Assembly (NCBI GenBank): GCA_029266525.1
Contig: JAQSWQ010000079.1
Span: 1-36,467, forward strand
DNA from: Microvirga sp.
GTDB taxonomy: Bacteria; Pseudomonadota; Alphaproteobacteria; Rhizobiales; Beijerinckiaceae
Direction: 5' to 3'
DNA length: 36,467 nt
Within the stretch, counting starts at the first letter, position 1. Each line of letters opens with the position of its first letter. Of the stretch, positions 9,495-18,433 are shown piece after piece. The translations under genes were made by a program, and so were the position numbers. The notes below the pieces were generated by a model. That model saw only the letters and a program-made list of their open reading frames with translations. It did no database searches and was not told the origin of the DNA.

Positions 9495-10511
9495 TCAGCT
9501 GCCCGGCTGGCCGTGCAGGTCCTCGAAAAAGGCGTCCTTCCAGCTCTCAGGCTTCACCGGGATCAGGCCGATGCGGCTCATGAACTCGGCATAGGCCATG
9601 ACCTTCTTCGGAACCATGGTCCATTCGTTCTCGGGCAGGCGGATGATCCGCTCGGCCTCGGCCGCGGGCATCTTCGAGCCCTCGGCCTTGACCCAAAGCT
9701 CGGCCGCCTCCTTCTGGCTCGCGTTGATGAACTTGATCGACTCCTCGAGCGCCCCGAGGAAGGCCTGCACGATCTTCGGGTTCTCGTTGCGGAACCGGGT
9801 CGAGGTCCACACCACGTTGAAGGTGTGGGGCCCGCCGAGCACCTCGTAGGAGTCGATGACCTTGCGCACCCGCGGATCGGCGAGCTGCTGATATTGGAAG
9901 GGCGCCGAGCTGAAATGCCCCGTGATCTCGGACCGGCCGGTCATCATGGCGGCCATGCCGTCCGGGTGGCTCATCGAGACGGTGAGCGGGTCGAGCTTGC
10001 CGTGCTGGCCCGGCCCGAAGGCCTTCTCGGCCGCCATCTGCAGCGTGACGGCCTGGATCGAGACCTTCACGGCCGGCAGCGCGATGCGATCCTTCTCGGT
10101 GAAGTCCTTGAGCGCCTTCACCTCCGGATTGATGGAGTTGAGGTAGAGCGGCATCGAGTTGATGGCGGCGACCCCCTTGACGCCGAGGTTCTTCTGCGTG
10201 CGCGACCAGATGGTGAGCAGCGGGCCGACGCCGCCCGAGGCGAAGTCGAGATTGCCGGAGATCAGCGCCTCGTTCATGGGCGGGCCGCCGGTGAACTTCA
10301 CCCAGTCGGTCTGAAGGTCGAGGCCGAGCTTCTTGCCATGCTCCTCGAGGAGCTTCTTCTCCTCCATGACGGTGAGCGGCAGGTAGCTGATGCCGAACTG
10401 CTTCGCGAGGCGGACCTTGGTCTGCGCCTCGGCGCCGGGCGCAAGCAGCACCGCGGCGAGCGCCGCGCCGGCCGCCGCATAGCGCGCCAAGTCCTTGAAC
10501 CGAAGCGTCAT
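9495..10511 (-). CDS. ABC transporter substrate-binding protein, NitT/TauT family
   Basis: A Sec signal peptide (ARYAAAGAALAAVLLAPGAEAQ) is followed by an NMT1/OpuAC-like periplasmic binding fold, for example VRLAKQFGISYLPLTVMEEK and NEALISGNLDFASGGVGPLL. This is the usual ligand-cleft region of nitrate/sulfonate/taurine-type proteins. The start chosen is ATG 10511, preceded by GGGGAGGGACGG. An in-frame start 28 codons upstream would add a basic stretch before the signal peptide and is less likely. The mature protein (about 310 residues) should capture the ligand in the periplasm for the permease and ATPase encoded downstream. It is the first gene of the operon. Confidence 0.9.
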   Translation of the reverse strand: MTLRFKDLARYAAAGAALAAVLLAPGAEAQTKVRLAKQFGISYLPLTVMEEKKLLEEHGKKLGLDLQTDWVKFTGGPPMNEALISGNLDFASGGVGPLLTIWSRTQKNLGVKGVAAINSMPLYLNSINPEVKALKDFTEKDRIALPAVKVSIQAVTLQMAAEKAFGPGQHGKLDPLTVSMSHPDGMAAMMTGRSEITGHFSSAPFQYQQLADPRVRKVIDSYEVLGGPHTFNVVWTSTRFRNENPKIVQAFLGALEESIKFINASQKEAAELWVKAEGSKMPAAEAERIIRLPENEWTMVPKKVMAYAEFMSRIGLIPVKPESWKDAFFEDLHGQPGS

Positions 10512-10574
10512 CCGTCCCTCCCCTTCGGGCGCATTCGCCCGTGTCCGGGCTTGTTTGCGGCCGGATCGCAGAGG

Positions 10575-10602
10575 AGCGTAAGGCCGGGCATCCACGTGTC
10601 AA
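10575..10602 (-). promoter_or_regulatory. Candidate sigma70-type promoter of the NitT/TauT ABC operon
   Basis: On the minus strand a perfect TTGACA (10597-10602) is followed after 16 bases by TACGCT (10575-10580), about 64 bases upstream of the binding-protein ATG. The -35 box is consensus. The -10 box matches only three of six positions, so this is a reasonable but unproven promoter. Confidence 0.35.
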
Positions 10603-10651
10603 TCCGCGACCAAGGCGCGACCGCGGCCCCCTGCCGCCTAACGGAGTCTTC

Positions 10652-12130
10652 ATGTTCGGTTGGGAGAGTCCGGCCTCCGGGCTTGGCTCGAGCATGGCCG
10701 CCGACCGGGCTTCGCGGCAGCGGCTGCCGGAGCGCTCGAGCCTGCCGCCCGGCGTGGCGACCGGGAGACCGTCCGTGCCCTTCACCGTGCTCTCCCCGGC
10801 GGCAGCGCGACGGACCCTTGCAAGTCCGACCCTGCTCCTGTGCGTCGCCGGCGTCGTTCTGCCCAATCTCCTGAGCCTCGGAGCGCTCGCCGCCGGCATC
10901 GGGATGCCGCCCCGCACCACCGCCATCGCGGCCTATGCCGCGCTCGCGCTCGTCGCGCGCTCGGCCCCCCGCTCGATCACCATCGCTTTTCTCCTCGCCG
11001 TCGCGGGCTACGACGCTACCGCCACCATCGCCCTTCTCTTCAATCTCGCTCCGAGCGAGATCGCCACGGCGCTCCAGCTGAGCGCCGAGCTGAAGCTGTT
11101 CGAATCGCCGCTCTACATCGCGATCGCGATCGGAGCCGCGGGCGTGCTCGGCGCCAACCTCGCAATGCTGACGCTCGCCCGCCGGACGTTCGCTCGCGGC
11201 AACGCGCTCGTCATGGCCGCGCTGGCGCTCGCCTTCGGCGCCGCCGATTTCTTGACCAACACCTCGGCGCACTACCGGTTCGGGACGCTCTATGCGCGCG
11301 GCAAGCCGATCGAATCGGCCAGCCTGAGCTCGGGCTTCCGGTCGGTCGCGGCGGACGCCGGCCAGGGCCATGTCCTCATGGTGATGGTCGAGGCGCTCGG
11401 GTTGCTCGCCGACCCGGCGCAGCACGCGATCCTGCTCGAGCCCTTCCGCAACTCGGAGCTCTTGCGCCGCTACACGGTCACGACCGGCGACACGACCTAT
11501 TACGGCTCGACCACCGCCGCGGAAATGCGCGAGCTGTGCGACACCCGCGAGCCCTACCAGGCCATCCTCGAAGGCAAGTCCCTCGCTTGCCTGCCGGAGC
11601 TTGCAGCCACCCGCGGGCACCGCACCGTCGCGTTTCACAACTTCACCAAGACGTTCTTCGAGCGCCTCGACTGGTACCCGCGCATCGGCTTCCAGAAGAG
11701 CGTGTTCGGAGAGGACATGACCGAAGTGCCGCGCCGGCGCTGCGGCGGGCCGTTCAAGGGCATCTGCGACGTCGACGTCGTCCCGCTCATCGCCCGCGAG
11801 TTGCAAAGCGCGACCAAGCCGACCTTCGCCTATTGGCTGACACTGAGCACGCATGTGCCGATCGCGCCGCGGCAGGGTACGCCGCGGCTGGGCTGCGAGG
11901 GCGGCGGCCCGGTCGGCCAGGTCGAAGTCTGCTACATGATGGAACTGTGGGTCGACCTGTTCAAAGCTCTCGTCGATCTGACGGCGGACATCCCGCCGAC
12001 CGACATCCTGATCGTCGGCGACCATGCCCCGCCGCTGTGGTCGAAGACCGGCCGTGGGTTGTTCGAGCCCGGCAAGGTCCCATGGATCCGGCTCAAGCCG
12101 GTGCCCCAGGCGCAGGCAAAGGCCGGCTGA
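10652..12130 (+). CDS. Membrane-anchored alkaline-phosphatase-superfamily (sulfatase / phosphoethanolamine-transferase-like) protein
   Basis: The 492-residue product has a basic N-terminus and about five hydrophobic segments within roughly residues 50-195. A C-terminal catalytic domain follows. It shows a likely nucleophile region (TTYYGSTTAAEMRELC), a later His motif (LTLSTHVPI) and the metal-binding ILIVGDHAPPLW, as in sulfatases, LTA synthases and phosphoethanolamine transferases. Such enzymes act on lipid-linked or glycan substrates at the periplasmic face of the inner membrane. The start chosen is ATG 10652, with ACGGAG five bases upstream; the frame is open further upstream. The gene converges with a GT87-like gene 14 bases downstream, which suggests cell-envelope glycan or lipid modification (inference). 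The exact reaction is unknown. Confidence 0.75.
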   Translation: MFGWESPASGLGSSMAADRASRQRLPERSSLPPGVATGRPSVPFTVLSPAAARRTLASPTLLLCVAGVVLPNLLSLGALAAGIGMPPRTTAIAAYAALALVARSAPRSITIAFLLAVAGYDATATIALLFNLAPSEIATALQLSAELKLFESPLYIAIAIGAAGVLGANLAMLTLARRTFARGNALVMAALALAFGAADFLTNTSAHYRFGTLYARGKPIESASLSSGFRSVAADAGQGHVLMVMVEALGLLADPAQHAILLEPFRNSELLRRYTVTTGDTTYYGSTTAAEMRELCDTREPYQAILEGKSLACLPELAATRGHRTVAFHNFTKTFFERLDWYPRIGFQKSVFGEDMTEVPRRRCGGPFKGICDVDVVPLIARELQSATKPTFAYWLTLSTHVPIAPRQGTPRLGCEGGGPVGQVEVCYMMELWVDLFKALVDLTADIPPTDILIVGDHAPPLWSKTGRGLFEPGKVPWIRLKPVPQAQAKAG

Positions 12131-12144
12131 GCCGCTGTTCCGGA

Positions 12145-13368
12145 TCAGGCCGCGCGAAGCTCTGCGCCGAAGACGCTCTCGTTGTGCCGCTCGGCCCGAA
12201 CCCGGGCGAGGATAAGCCCGAAGACCATGGCGAGGACCGCAAACCCGACCGGGAGCGGCAGGAGCATCGCGATGCCCCGGCCCCCGCTCGGGAGGAGCCA
12301 GGCGAGCGCGAAGACCGTCTTCTCCCATGGCCTGAACCCGTGCTCGAGGCCGTGCGCCACGAGGAGAGCCAGCGCCATTCCAAGCACGGTGAGATCGTAG
12401 TCGAGCACGTAGGGCGTCGAGAGCAGGGTCGCGGTGAGAAGCGCCGCGCCTTTGAGGCGAAAGCCGACGTTCTGGCGCCAGATCCACAGGCAGGCGGCGG
12501 CCGCTCCCGTGGTCACGACCGCCTGGAGCAGATAGGCCGCGGTCGCGGAGCCGCCCCAGAGCCTTGCCCATGCGAAGGCGCTCTGGAATTTCTCGAAGCC
12601 GGTGCTCCCCCCTTCGAAGACGATGCTCCGCGTGAGGGTCATCGAGTCCACGAACGCCTGCCAGACCGGCCAGCCCCACAGGGCCAAGGTCAGCCCGACG
12701 CCGGCGAGGACGGTGGCGCCGGCGGCGGCGATCGCCCGCCAATACCCGCCGGCGACCAGCACGAGCGGAATGAGAAGCCCGAACTGCGGCTTGTAGGCGA
12801 GAAGCCCGAACAGGATCCCGGCGAGCGCCTCCCGGCGCTCGAGGCACAGGACCCCTCCGGTGAGGAGAGCCGCGGTGAGGAAACCGGTCTGTCCATGCCC
12901 GAGGCACACCAGCACGATCGGGTATCCGAGGCCCGCGACCAGGAGGAGCGGCGCCGGGGAGATCGCCCGCAGCGCCGCGACCGCGGCGGCGAGCGTCGCC
13001 GCCTGCCACGCGATCAGCGCCGGAACGTAGGGTAAGAGGGCGACGAGAGCGGCGACCGCCAGGAACATCGGCGGATAGCTCCACGGGAAGAAGAGATCGA
13101 CCCCGTGCGTCTGCGCCTGCAGCGCCTCCAGGGTGGCCCAATGGTAGGCCGACGAGGCGTGGCCGGCGAGCGCGAGCCTGCCGGCGGTCCAGAAGCTCGA
13201 GAAATCCGTTCCGAGCGGCCGCCCGGTCGCATCGATGGTGCCGTTCGCCGTGGCAAATAGCCAAGCGAGGCTGGCAGCGGCGCTGGCGAGCCCGGCCATG
13301 CCGGCGAACAGGACGACCCGTTGCGTCAGCCAGGTTCCGCTCGCGAGCCTGTGCAGCGCCGTTTGCAA
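12145..13368 (-). CDS. GT87-like (DUF2029) polytopic glycosyltransferase
   Basis: This very hydrophobic protein has about ten membrane segments and the family hallmark near its start, GTDFSSFWTAGRLALAGHAS, followed by AYHWATLEAL. That is typical of GT87/DUF2029 proteins, which use polyprenyl-phosphate sugars (mannosyl- or arabinosyl-type donors in actinobacteria) at the outer face of the membrane. TTG 13368 is proposed as the start because GGAGGAG lies six bases upstream, giving 407 residues, the usual family length. An in-frame ATG at 13563 would add 65 low-complexity residues. Alphaproteobacterial members are mostly uncharacterised. It converges with the phosphatase-superfamily gene. Confidence 0.75.
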   Translation of the reverse strand: MQTALHRLASGTWLTQRVVLFAGMAGLASAAASLAWLFATANGTIDATGRPLGTDFSSFWTAGRLALAGHASSAYHWATLEALQAQTHGVDLFFPWSYPPMFLAVAALVALLPYVPALIAWQAATLAAAVAALRAISPAPLLLVAGLGYPIVLVCLGHGQTGFLTAALLTGGVLCLERREALAGILFGLLAYKPQFGLLIPLVLVAGGYWRAIAAAGATVLAGVGLTLALWGWPVWQAFVDSMTLTRSIVFEGGSTGFEKFQSAFAWARLWGGSATAAYLLQAVVTTGAAAACLWIWRQNVGFRLKGAALLTATLLSTPYVLDYDLTVLGMALALLVAHGLEHGFRPWEKTVFALAWLLPSGGRGIAMLLPLPVGFAVLAMVFGLILARVRAERHNESVFGAELRAA

Positions 13369-13547
13369 GGTGGGCTCCTCCGCCGTCGCGGGCGAGCTTA
13401 AGGCGAGCGGGCTTAACGCGCTGTTGCGCGAAAATGCGGGCCGTCGGGGCGCCGTTGCAGAAATCGGCAGGGGCCGCACCGCATCCGTGCCGGCCGCCCT
13501 CGGCCTGCGGCTCGGACTCTTCTGGATCGGCGGCGGACTACCGGGCC

Positions 13548-13565
13548 GGGTGGGTTGCCCCACCC
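13548..13565 (-). terminator. Hairpin after livK
   Basis: GGGTGGG and CCCACCC pair around a four-base loop, 26 bases beyond the livK stop codon on the minus strand. The 7-bp all-strong stem fits an intrinsic terminator without a long T-tract, and would end the liv operon before the GT87-like gene. Confidence 0.45.
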
Positions 13566-13590
13566 AGCCCTACCTTGGACGGAGGCGCGC

Positions 13591-14822
13591 TCAGCCCGAG
13601 CCGCCGACCTCGCCGCTCATCACGTCGCCGACCGGCTCCCAGCGCTCCCCGTTGAAGCGCTGCATCTGCATCTGCTCGATCGGATAGTAGTCGTCCGGGC
13701 TGGTGCTGATCTTGATGCCGGGGAGCAAGAGCCCGACCTGAAGGCTCTTCAGGTTCGCCGCCTGCTTCATGACGTTCTCGCGGGTGAGGTCGTCGCCGCA
13801 CTGCTTCAGCACCTCGTGCAGCGTCTGGGCGACGGCGTAGCCGTAGGTCGTGAAGCTCGAGGTCTTGTCGCCCTCGGGGAAGTACTTGTCCATGAAGGCG
13901 CGCCACTCCTTCATGGCGGCGTCGTCCTGCCATTGCGGGTCGTTCGCGTCCTTGAGGTAGTAGCTCGAATAGATGCCCTTGGCGTTCTCGAGGCCGGCCG
14001 GCTTCAGCACCGATCCGACGGATTGCGATACGTTGTTCAGGAGGTGGACCGGCTGCCAGCCGATCTCGGCCGCCTTCTTGATCGCCTGGGCGGCGAATTT
14101 CGGCGTGGTGACGTTGAAGAACACGTCGGCGCCGGAGGGCGCACCATCTGCGAATCGACGGTCGGGTCGGCGGTCTCGTAAGGCACCTCGGCGACGATCA
14201 TGGTCTTCGCCTTGTCGCCGAGCCCGTCCTTCAGGCCTTTGACGTAGTCCTTCCCGTAGTCGTCGTTCTGGTAGAGGATGCCGATCTTGGCGTTGGGGTG
14301 GTTCGTCAGAAGGAACTTCGCGTAGATGCGCCCCTCCGACTGGTAGGTCGGCTGCCAGCCCATGGTCCAGGGGAAGTTCTTGGGGTCGCCCCATTTGGTG
14401 GCGCCGGTCGCGACGAAGAGCTGCGGCACCTTCTTCGAGTTCATGTATTTCTGGATCGCCGTGTTGGACGGCGTGCCGAGCGACTGGAAGATCAAGAGCA
14501 CCTCGTCGCTCTCGACCAATTTCCGTGCCTGCTCGACGGCCTTCGGCGGGCTGTAGTGGTCGTCGTAGGAGATGTAGTTGATCTTGCGGCCGTTGACGCC
14601 GCCCTCGGCGTTCACCTTGTTGAAATAGGCCCCAATGGTCTTGCCGATGAGGCCGTAGGCCGAGGCCGGGCCGCTATAGGGGTTGATGTTGCCGATCTTG
14701 ATCTCGGCGTCGCTCGCACCGGGCCCGTATTTCTTCTGCGCTTCCGCAGGGGCGGCCGCGAGCGCACCCGCTAAGGCCGCGGCAGCGAAAGCGACGCGGC
14801 GACGTTCGAAGAGTCGCTTCAT
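13591..14822 (-). pseudogene. livK: Branched-chain amino acid-type ABC substrate-binding protein (LivK-like), frameshifted
   Basis: From ATG 14822 (Shine-Dalgarno GGAGGAAAC) the frame encodes a signal peptide (VAFAAAALAGALAAAPAEAQ) and the N-terminal lobe of a type I periplasmic binding protein (IKIGNINPYSGPASAYGLIG). After DPTVDSQMV the reading must switch frame at about 14140, resuming with SGADVFFNVTTPKFAAQAIK and continuing to the stop at 13591. The total length of 1232 bases is not a multiple of three. Compared with family members about four residues are missing at the junction, consistent with a short deletion of about 7 bases. Intact, it would be about 410 residues and would feed LivHMGF. 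Its start overlaps the livM stop (ATGA). If the break is real, the operon lacks its own binding protein. Confidence 0.85.
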
Positions 14823-15847
14823 GTGTTTCCTCCCGTTCTGGACGAGCGCCGTCCGGTAAAGCTTGCGAAACGCCTGGCGACGAGCTGCACGAAGCCTCCG
14901 GCACCCGAAGGCATCAAGTAAATCAACAAAATCAGGATCACGCCATAGGCGGCGCCCGAGAGGCCCTTCGAGAAGTGCTCGGCGATGTTCGGCACGAAGA
15001 GCACGAACAGCCCGCCGAACAGCGCGCCCGGGATCCATCCCACCCCGCCGACCACCAATCCGACGAGCAGCGCGATCGAGAGCGAAAAGGTGAAGCTGTC
15101 GGGTGCCACGAACTGCACCACGATTGCCCCGAGCGCGCCGGCGATGCCGGTGTAGAGCGCCGAGACGCCGAAGGTCAGCGTCTTGTAGAGCGCCGTGTTG
15201 ACGCCCATCGAGCGCGCCGCGATCGGGTTGTCACGGATCGCCATCATGGCCCGCCCGGTGCGGCTGCGGATGAGGTTGTGCGCCGCCCAGAACATCAGGA
15301 GCGCGACCGCGAGCGTGAAGAAAAAGAGCCACTGGTCCTGGTTCAGCGGCAGCCCGAAGGGTGCGTCGGGCTTGAGGATCACGATGCCCTGCACGCCGCC
15401 GGTCCAATGCTCGAGCGGCGAGAGCTTGAGGATCTGCGGCGCCGCGACCGCGAGCGCGAAGGTCGCAAGCGCCAGGTAGATCGCCTCGAGCCGCAGCGCC
15501 GGCAGGCCGAACAGGAAGCCGGCGACAAAGCAGATCGCGCCCGCCGCCGGCAGCGTCCAGACATAGGAGATGTCCCAGCGGTCCATCATGATGGCGGCCG
15601 TGTAGGCGCCGATGGCGTAGAAGGCGCCGTGGCCGAGCGAGAACTGGCCGTTGAAGCCGGTGAGCAGGTTCAGCCCGCAGATCGCGATGGCATAGACGAG
15701 GACCAGCGTGAGCTGGAAGAGCAGGAAGCTCTTGGCCACGAAAGGCAGCGCCAGCGCGATCACGATGCCGGCAAGGAGGATCGCGCGGCCGGTGGTCAGC
15801 GCGGGGCGCGGTCGGGCGATCGAAAGCGTCTCGGCGGAGGCGTCCAT
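14819..15847 (-). CDS. livM: Branched-chain amino acid-type ABC transporter permease LivM
   Basis: The 342-residue membrane protein has the LivM pattern: a hydrophobic N-terminus (AILLAGIVIALALPFVAKSF), the hallmark NLLTGFNGQFSLGHGAFYAI, and the late cytoplasmic loop RSRTGRAMMAIRDNPIAARS that docks the ATPases. LivM pairs with LivH to form the inner-membrane channel for branched-chain amino acids or related ligands, including urea, amides and aromatic acids in this family. ATG 15847 starts two bases after the livH stop, and the stop overlaps the livK start, so translation is tightly coupled. The sequence looks intact. Confidence 0.92.
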   Translation of the reverse strand: MDASAETLSIARPRPALTTGRAILLAGIVIALALPFVAKSFLLFQLTLVLVYAIAICGLNLLTGFNGQFSLGHGAFYAIGAYTAAIMMDRWDISYVWTLPAAGAICFVAGFLFGLPALRLEAIYLALATFALAVAAPQILKLSPLEHWTGGVQGIVILKPDAPFGLPLNQDQWLFFFTLAVALLMFWAAHNLIRSRTGRAMMAIRDNPIAARSMGVNTALYKTLTFGVSALYTGIAGALGAIVVQFVAPDSFTFSLSIALLVGLVVGGVGWIPGALFGGLFVLFVPNIAEHFSKGLSGAAYGVILILLIYLMPSGAGGFVQLVARRFASFTGRRSSRTGGNT

Positions 15848-15849
15848 GA

Positions 15850-16728
15850 TCACACCCGCTGCACGCTGACGCGGCCGAACAGGCCGCCGGGCTTCACCAC
15901 CAGCACGGTGACGATGATGACCAGCGCGATCGGCAGCTTCAGCTCGCTGCCGACGTAAGGCACATAGGTCCCGACGAGGTTCTCCATGATGCCGACCGCA
16001 AAGCCGCCGATCACCGCCCCGCCCGGGCTGGTCAGCCCGCCGAGCACCGCGCCGGCAAAGCCGTAGAGCAGGATGCCGAGCATCATGTTCGGGTCGAGGA
16101 AGACGACAGGGGCGATCAGCATGCCGGCGATGGCGCCGATCGCCGCCGCCATGCCCCAGCCGAGCGCGATCATCCAGCCGACCCGGATGCCGACGAGCCG
16201 CGCCGATTCGGGGTTGCCCGCGGCAGCGCGCATGGCGAGCCCGACGGAGGTGTAGCGAAAGAAGATGTAGAGAAAGACCAGGACCAGGAGGGTCACGGCG
16301 ATCATGCCGCCTTGGTGCGCGCCGATGAGCGTGCTCCCGAACAGGGGCGAGGTGCCGAAGGGCGTCGGAAAGGGCTTGATGGTGAAGTCCCAGATGAAGC
16401 CGGCGGCGCTGTTGATGATGGCGAAGAGCGCGATGAACACCACGACGTGGCTCAACACCGGCGCGTCGTGGATCGGCTTGAACACCACGCGCTCGATCAG
16501 GAGCCCGCCGATGAAGGAGATGCCGATGGTCAGCACGAAGGCGGCCCAGTAGGGCAGGCCCCATTGCAGCAGCTGCCAGGCGATGAAGGTCGAGAACATC
16601 GCCATCTCGCCCTGGGCGAAGTTCAGATGGTCGATCGCCTGGTAGATCATGACGATCGCGAGCGCCATGCAGGCGTAGATGCCGCCGGTGGCGAGCCCCG
16701 CAAGGATCTGCTGGAGGAGGAGCTCCAT
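15850..16728 (-). CDS. livH: Branched-chain amino acid-type ABC transporter permease LivH
   Basis: The 292-residue product starts with the classical LivH sequence LLLQQILAGLATGGIYACMA and has HLNFAQGEMAMFSTFIAWQL soon after. The C-terminal half carries GLAMRAAAGNPESARLVGIR, the ATPase-coupling loop, and the conserved GAVLGGLTSPGGAVIGGFAV. Length and segment order match functional homologues. It lies two bases from livF and two bases from livM in a five-gene minus-strand operon. It forms one half of the transmembrane channel with LivM. Confidence 0.92.
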   Translation of the reverse strand: MELLLQQILAGLATGGIYACMALAIVMIYQAIDHLNFAQGEMAMFSTFIAWQLLQWGLPYWAAFVLTIGISFIGGLLIERVVFKPIHDAPVLSHVVVFIALFAIINSAAGFIWDFTIKPFPTPFGTSPLFGSTLIGAHQGGMIAVTLLVLVFLYIFFRYTSVGLAMRAAAGNPESARLVGIRVGWMIALGWGMAAAIGAIAGMLIAPVVFLDPNMMLGILLYGFAGAVLGGLTSPGGAVIGGFAVGIMENLVGTYVPYVGSELKLPIALVIIVTVLVVKPGGLFGRVSVQRV

Positions 16729-16730
16729 GG

Positions 16731-17444
16731 TCAGTAGCCGAGATAGGAGCGCCGCACGCTCTCGTTCTCGCGGATCTCGCGCGCCGGCCCCGACATGACG
16801 ATGCGGCCGGTCTCGAGGAGATAGGCGGCGTCGGCGAGCCCCAGCGCGAGCGAGGCGTTCTGCTCGACGAGCAGCATCGAGACCCGGTGCTCGCGGTTGA
16901 TGGTGGCGAGAATGTCGAACACCTCGCGCACGATCAGCGGCGCGAGCCCGAAGGAAGGCTCGTCGAGCAGCATGAGGCGCGGGCGGAGCATGAGGGCGCG
17001 CCCGACCGCCAGCATCTGCTGCTCGCCGCCCGACAACGTGCCGGCCTGCTGGAGGCGGCGCGCCTTCAGGATCGGGAAATAGCCGTAGACCTGCTCGAGG
17101 TCGTCGCCGACGCCGCCGCGGTCGCGACGGGCCGTCGCGCCGAGCTGGAGGTTCTCCTCGACGGTCAGCCGCACGAAGGTGCCGCGGCCCTCCGGCACAT
17201 GGGCGATGCCGAGCCGCACCACGTCCTCGGTCGCCCAGCCGCGGATCGGCCGGCCCTCGAAGCGGACCTCGCCTTGGGTCGGGATCATGCCGCAGAGCGC
17301 GCGCAGGGTCGTGGTCTTGCCGGCGCCGTTCGCGCCGAGAAGCGTCGTGACCTCGCCCTCCTCGATCGCGAAGTCGAGGCCGTGCAGGGCGCGCACCTCG
17401 CCATAGGAAGCGCGCAGGTTCCGGACCTCGAGCAGCGCGGTCAT
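16731..17444 (-). CDS. livF: Branched-chain amino acid-type ABC transporter ATPase LivF
   Basis: The 237-residue ATPase shows Walker A GANGAGKTT at about residues 37-45, the LivF-type LGIAHVPEGRGTFVRLTVEE, signature LSGGEQQML, and Walker B RLMLLDEPS followed by GLAPLIV. The C-terminus LLETGRIVMSGPAREI is typical of LivF. It works as a heterodimer with LivG under the LivHM channel. The start overlaps the livG stop (ATGA), which implies coupled translation. All catalytic motifs are present. Confidence 0.93.
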   Translation of the reverse strand: MTALLEVRNLRASYGEVRALHGLDFAIEEGEVTTLLGANGAGKTTTLRALCGMIPTQGEVRFEGRPIRGWATEDVVRLGIAHVPEGRGTFVRLTVEENLQLGATARRDRGGVGDDLEQVYGYFPILKARRLQQAGTLSGGEQQMLAVGRALMLRPRLMLLDEPSFGLAPLIVREVFDILATINREHRVSMLLVEQNASLALGLADAAYLLETGRIVMSGPAREIRENESVRRSYLGY

Positions 17445-18241
17445 TGCGCCGGCCCGAGATAGGCCCGGATCACCTCCGGATCTTGCTGCACCTCTGAAGG
17501 CGTACCCTCGGCGATCTTGCGGCCGAAGTTCAGCGCGACGACCCGGTCCGAGATCGACATGACGAGGCTCATGTGATGCTCGACGAGCAGCACCGTGACG
17601 CCGCGGTCGGCGCGGATCTGGCGGATGAGCTGGCCGAGCTCGCCGACCTCGTCATGGTTGAGGCCGCCGGCCGGCTCGTCGAGCAGGAGGAGCTTCGGAG
17701 AGCTCGCGAGCGCGCGGGCGAGCTCGACGCGCTTCAGCGTGCCGAAGGGCAGCCCGGCGACCGGCCGCTCGGCTACCGCATCGAGGTCGAGATAGGCGAT
17801 GAGCTCGCGTGCGCCGCGCTCGAGCGCCTCGTCGCCGCGCCGCACCCAGGCAAGCCGCAGCGCGTCGCTGACATAGTCGCTGCGGCTTCGCGGATGGCCG
17901 CCGACCATCACGTTCTGGAGCACGGTCAGGCGGGGAAACAGCGCCAGGTTCTGGAAGGTGCGGCCGATGCCGAGCTCGGCCATGCGGTGGGCCGGCCGAT
18001 CGAGGATCGAGCGACCCTCGAACAGGATGTCGCCGGCAGCCGGCGTGTAGAGGCGCGACAGGCAATTGAACAGCGTGGTCTTGCCGGCGCCGTTCGGGCC
18101 GATGAGGCCGAGGATCTGCCCCGGCTCGAGATCGAAGGAAATGCCGTCGAGCGCGACGATCCCGCCGAAGCGCACGGCGACGTCGCGAACCGCCAGAAGC
18201 GGCGTAGCCGTCGCGGGAACTCGCTGGGCCGCCGATTGCAT
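17441..18241 (-). CDS. livG: Branched-chain amino acid-type ABC transporter ATPase LivG
   Basis: The 266-residue ATPase has Walker A GPNGAGKT at residues 48-55, the LivG hallmark GIGRTFQNLALFPRLTVLQN, and Walker B LLLLDEPAGGLNHDE near 184-198. The signature region LPFGTLKRVELARAL is the family's usual divergent form of LSGGQ. Both ATG 18241 and an in-frame GTG at 18286 are possible starts; the ATG is preferred because homologues begin close to the first ABC strand, although neither has a strong Shine-Dalgarno. It is the first liv gene, about 190 bases downstream of the dehydrogenase gene, with a hairpin in between. Confidence 0.9.
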   Translation of the reverse strand: MQSAAQRVPATATPLLAVRDVAVRFGGIVALDGISFDLEPGQILGLIGPNGAGKTTLFNCLSRLYTPAAGDILFEGRSILDRPAHRMAELGIGRTFQNLALFPRLTVLQNVMVGGHPRSRSDYVSDALRLAWVRRGDEALERGARELIAYLDLDAVAERPVAGLPFGTLKRVELARALASSPKLLLLDEPAGGLNHDEVGELGQLIRQIRADRGVTVLLVEHHMSLVMSISDRVVALNFGRKIAEGTPSEVQQDPEVIRAYLGPAQ

Positions 18242-18358
18242 CAGCGGTCGCCGGCCGCGTGCGCCGGATGCCCCGACAGGCGGCACGTCACCGCCCGCGC
18301 CCGGTCTCCCGGCGCTTCCTCCATGGCTTCCTCCGGACGTTCCCGGCGCGATCGGCTG

Positions 18359-18375
18359 CCGCGCTCTTAGCGCGG
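18359..18375 (-). terminator. Hairpin between dehydrogenase and livG
   Basis: CCGCGCT and AGCGCGG pair around a CTT loop in the 190-base gap between the dehydrogenase stop and livG. The stem is short but strong and lacks a following T-tract. It could attenuate or separate transcription of the liv genes from the upstream dehydrogenase and LysR genes. Confidence 0.35.
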
Positions 18376-18433
18376 AGCATGCCGCAGTTCGCGAGCGCGG
18401 GCTAGGGGTTGGGGGAACGCCTCTCCCGGAGGG

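Noticed and set aside
10508-13264. Very long open frames antisense to the phosphatase-like and GT87-like genes
   Set aside because: They are Arg/Ala/Gly-rich, lack family signatures and mirror real genes on the other strand; such shadows are expected at this GC content.
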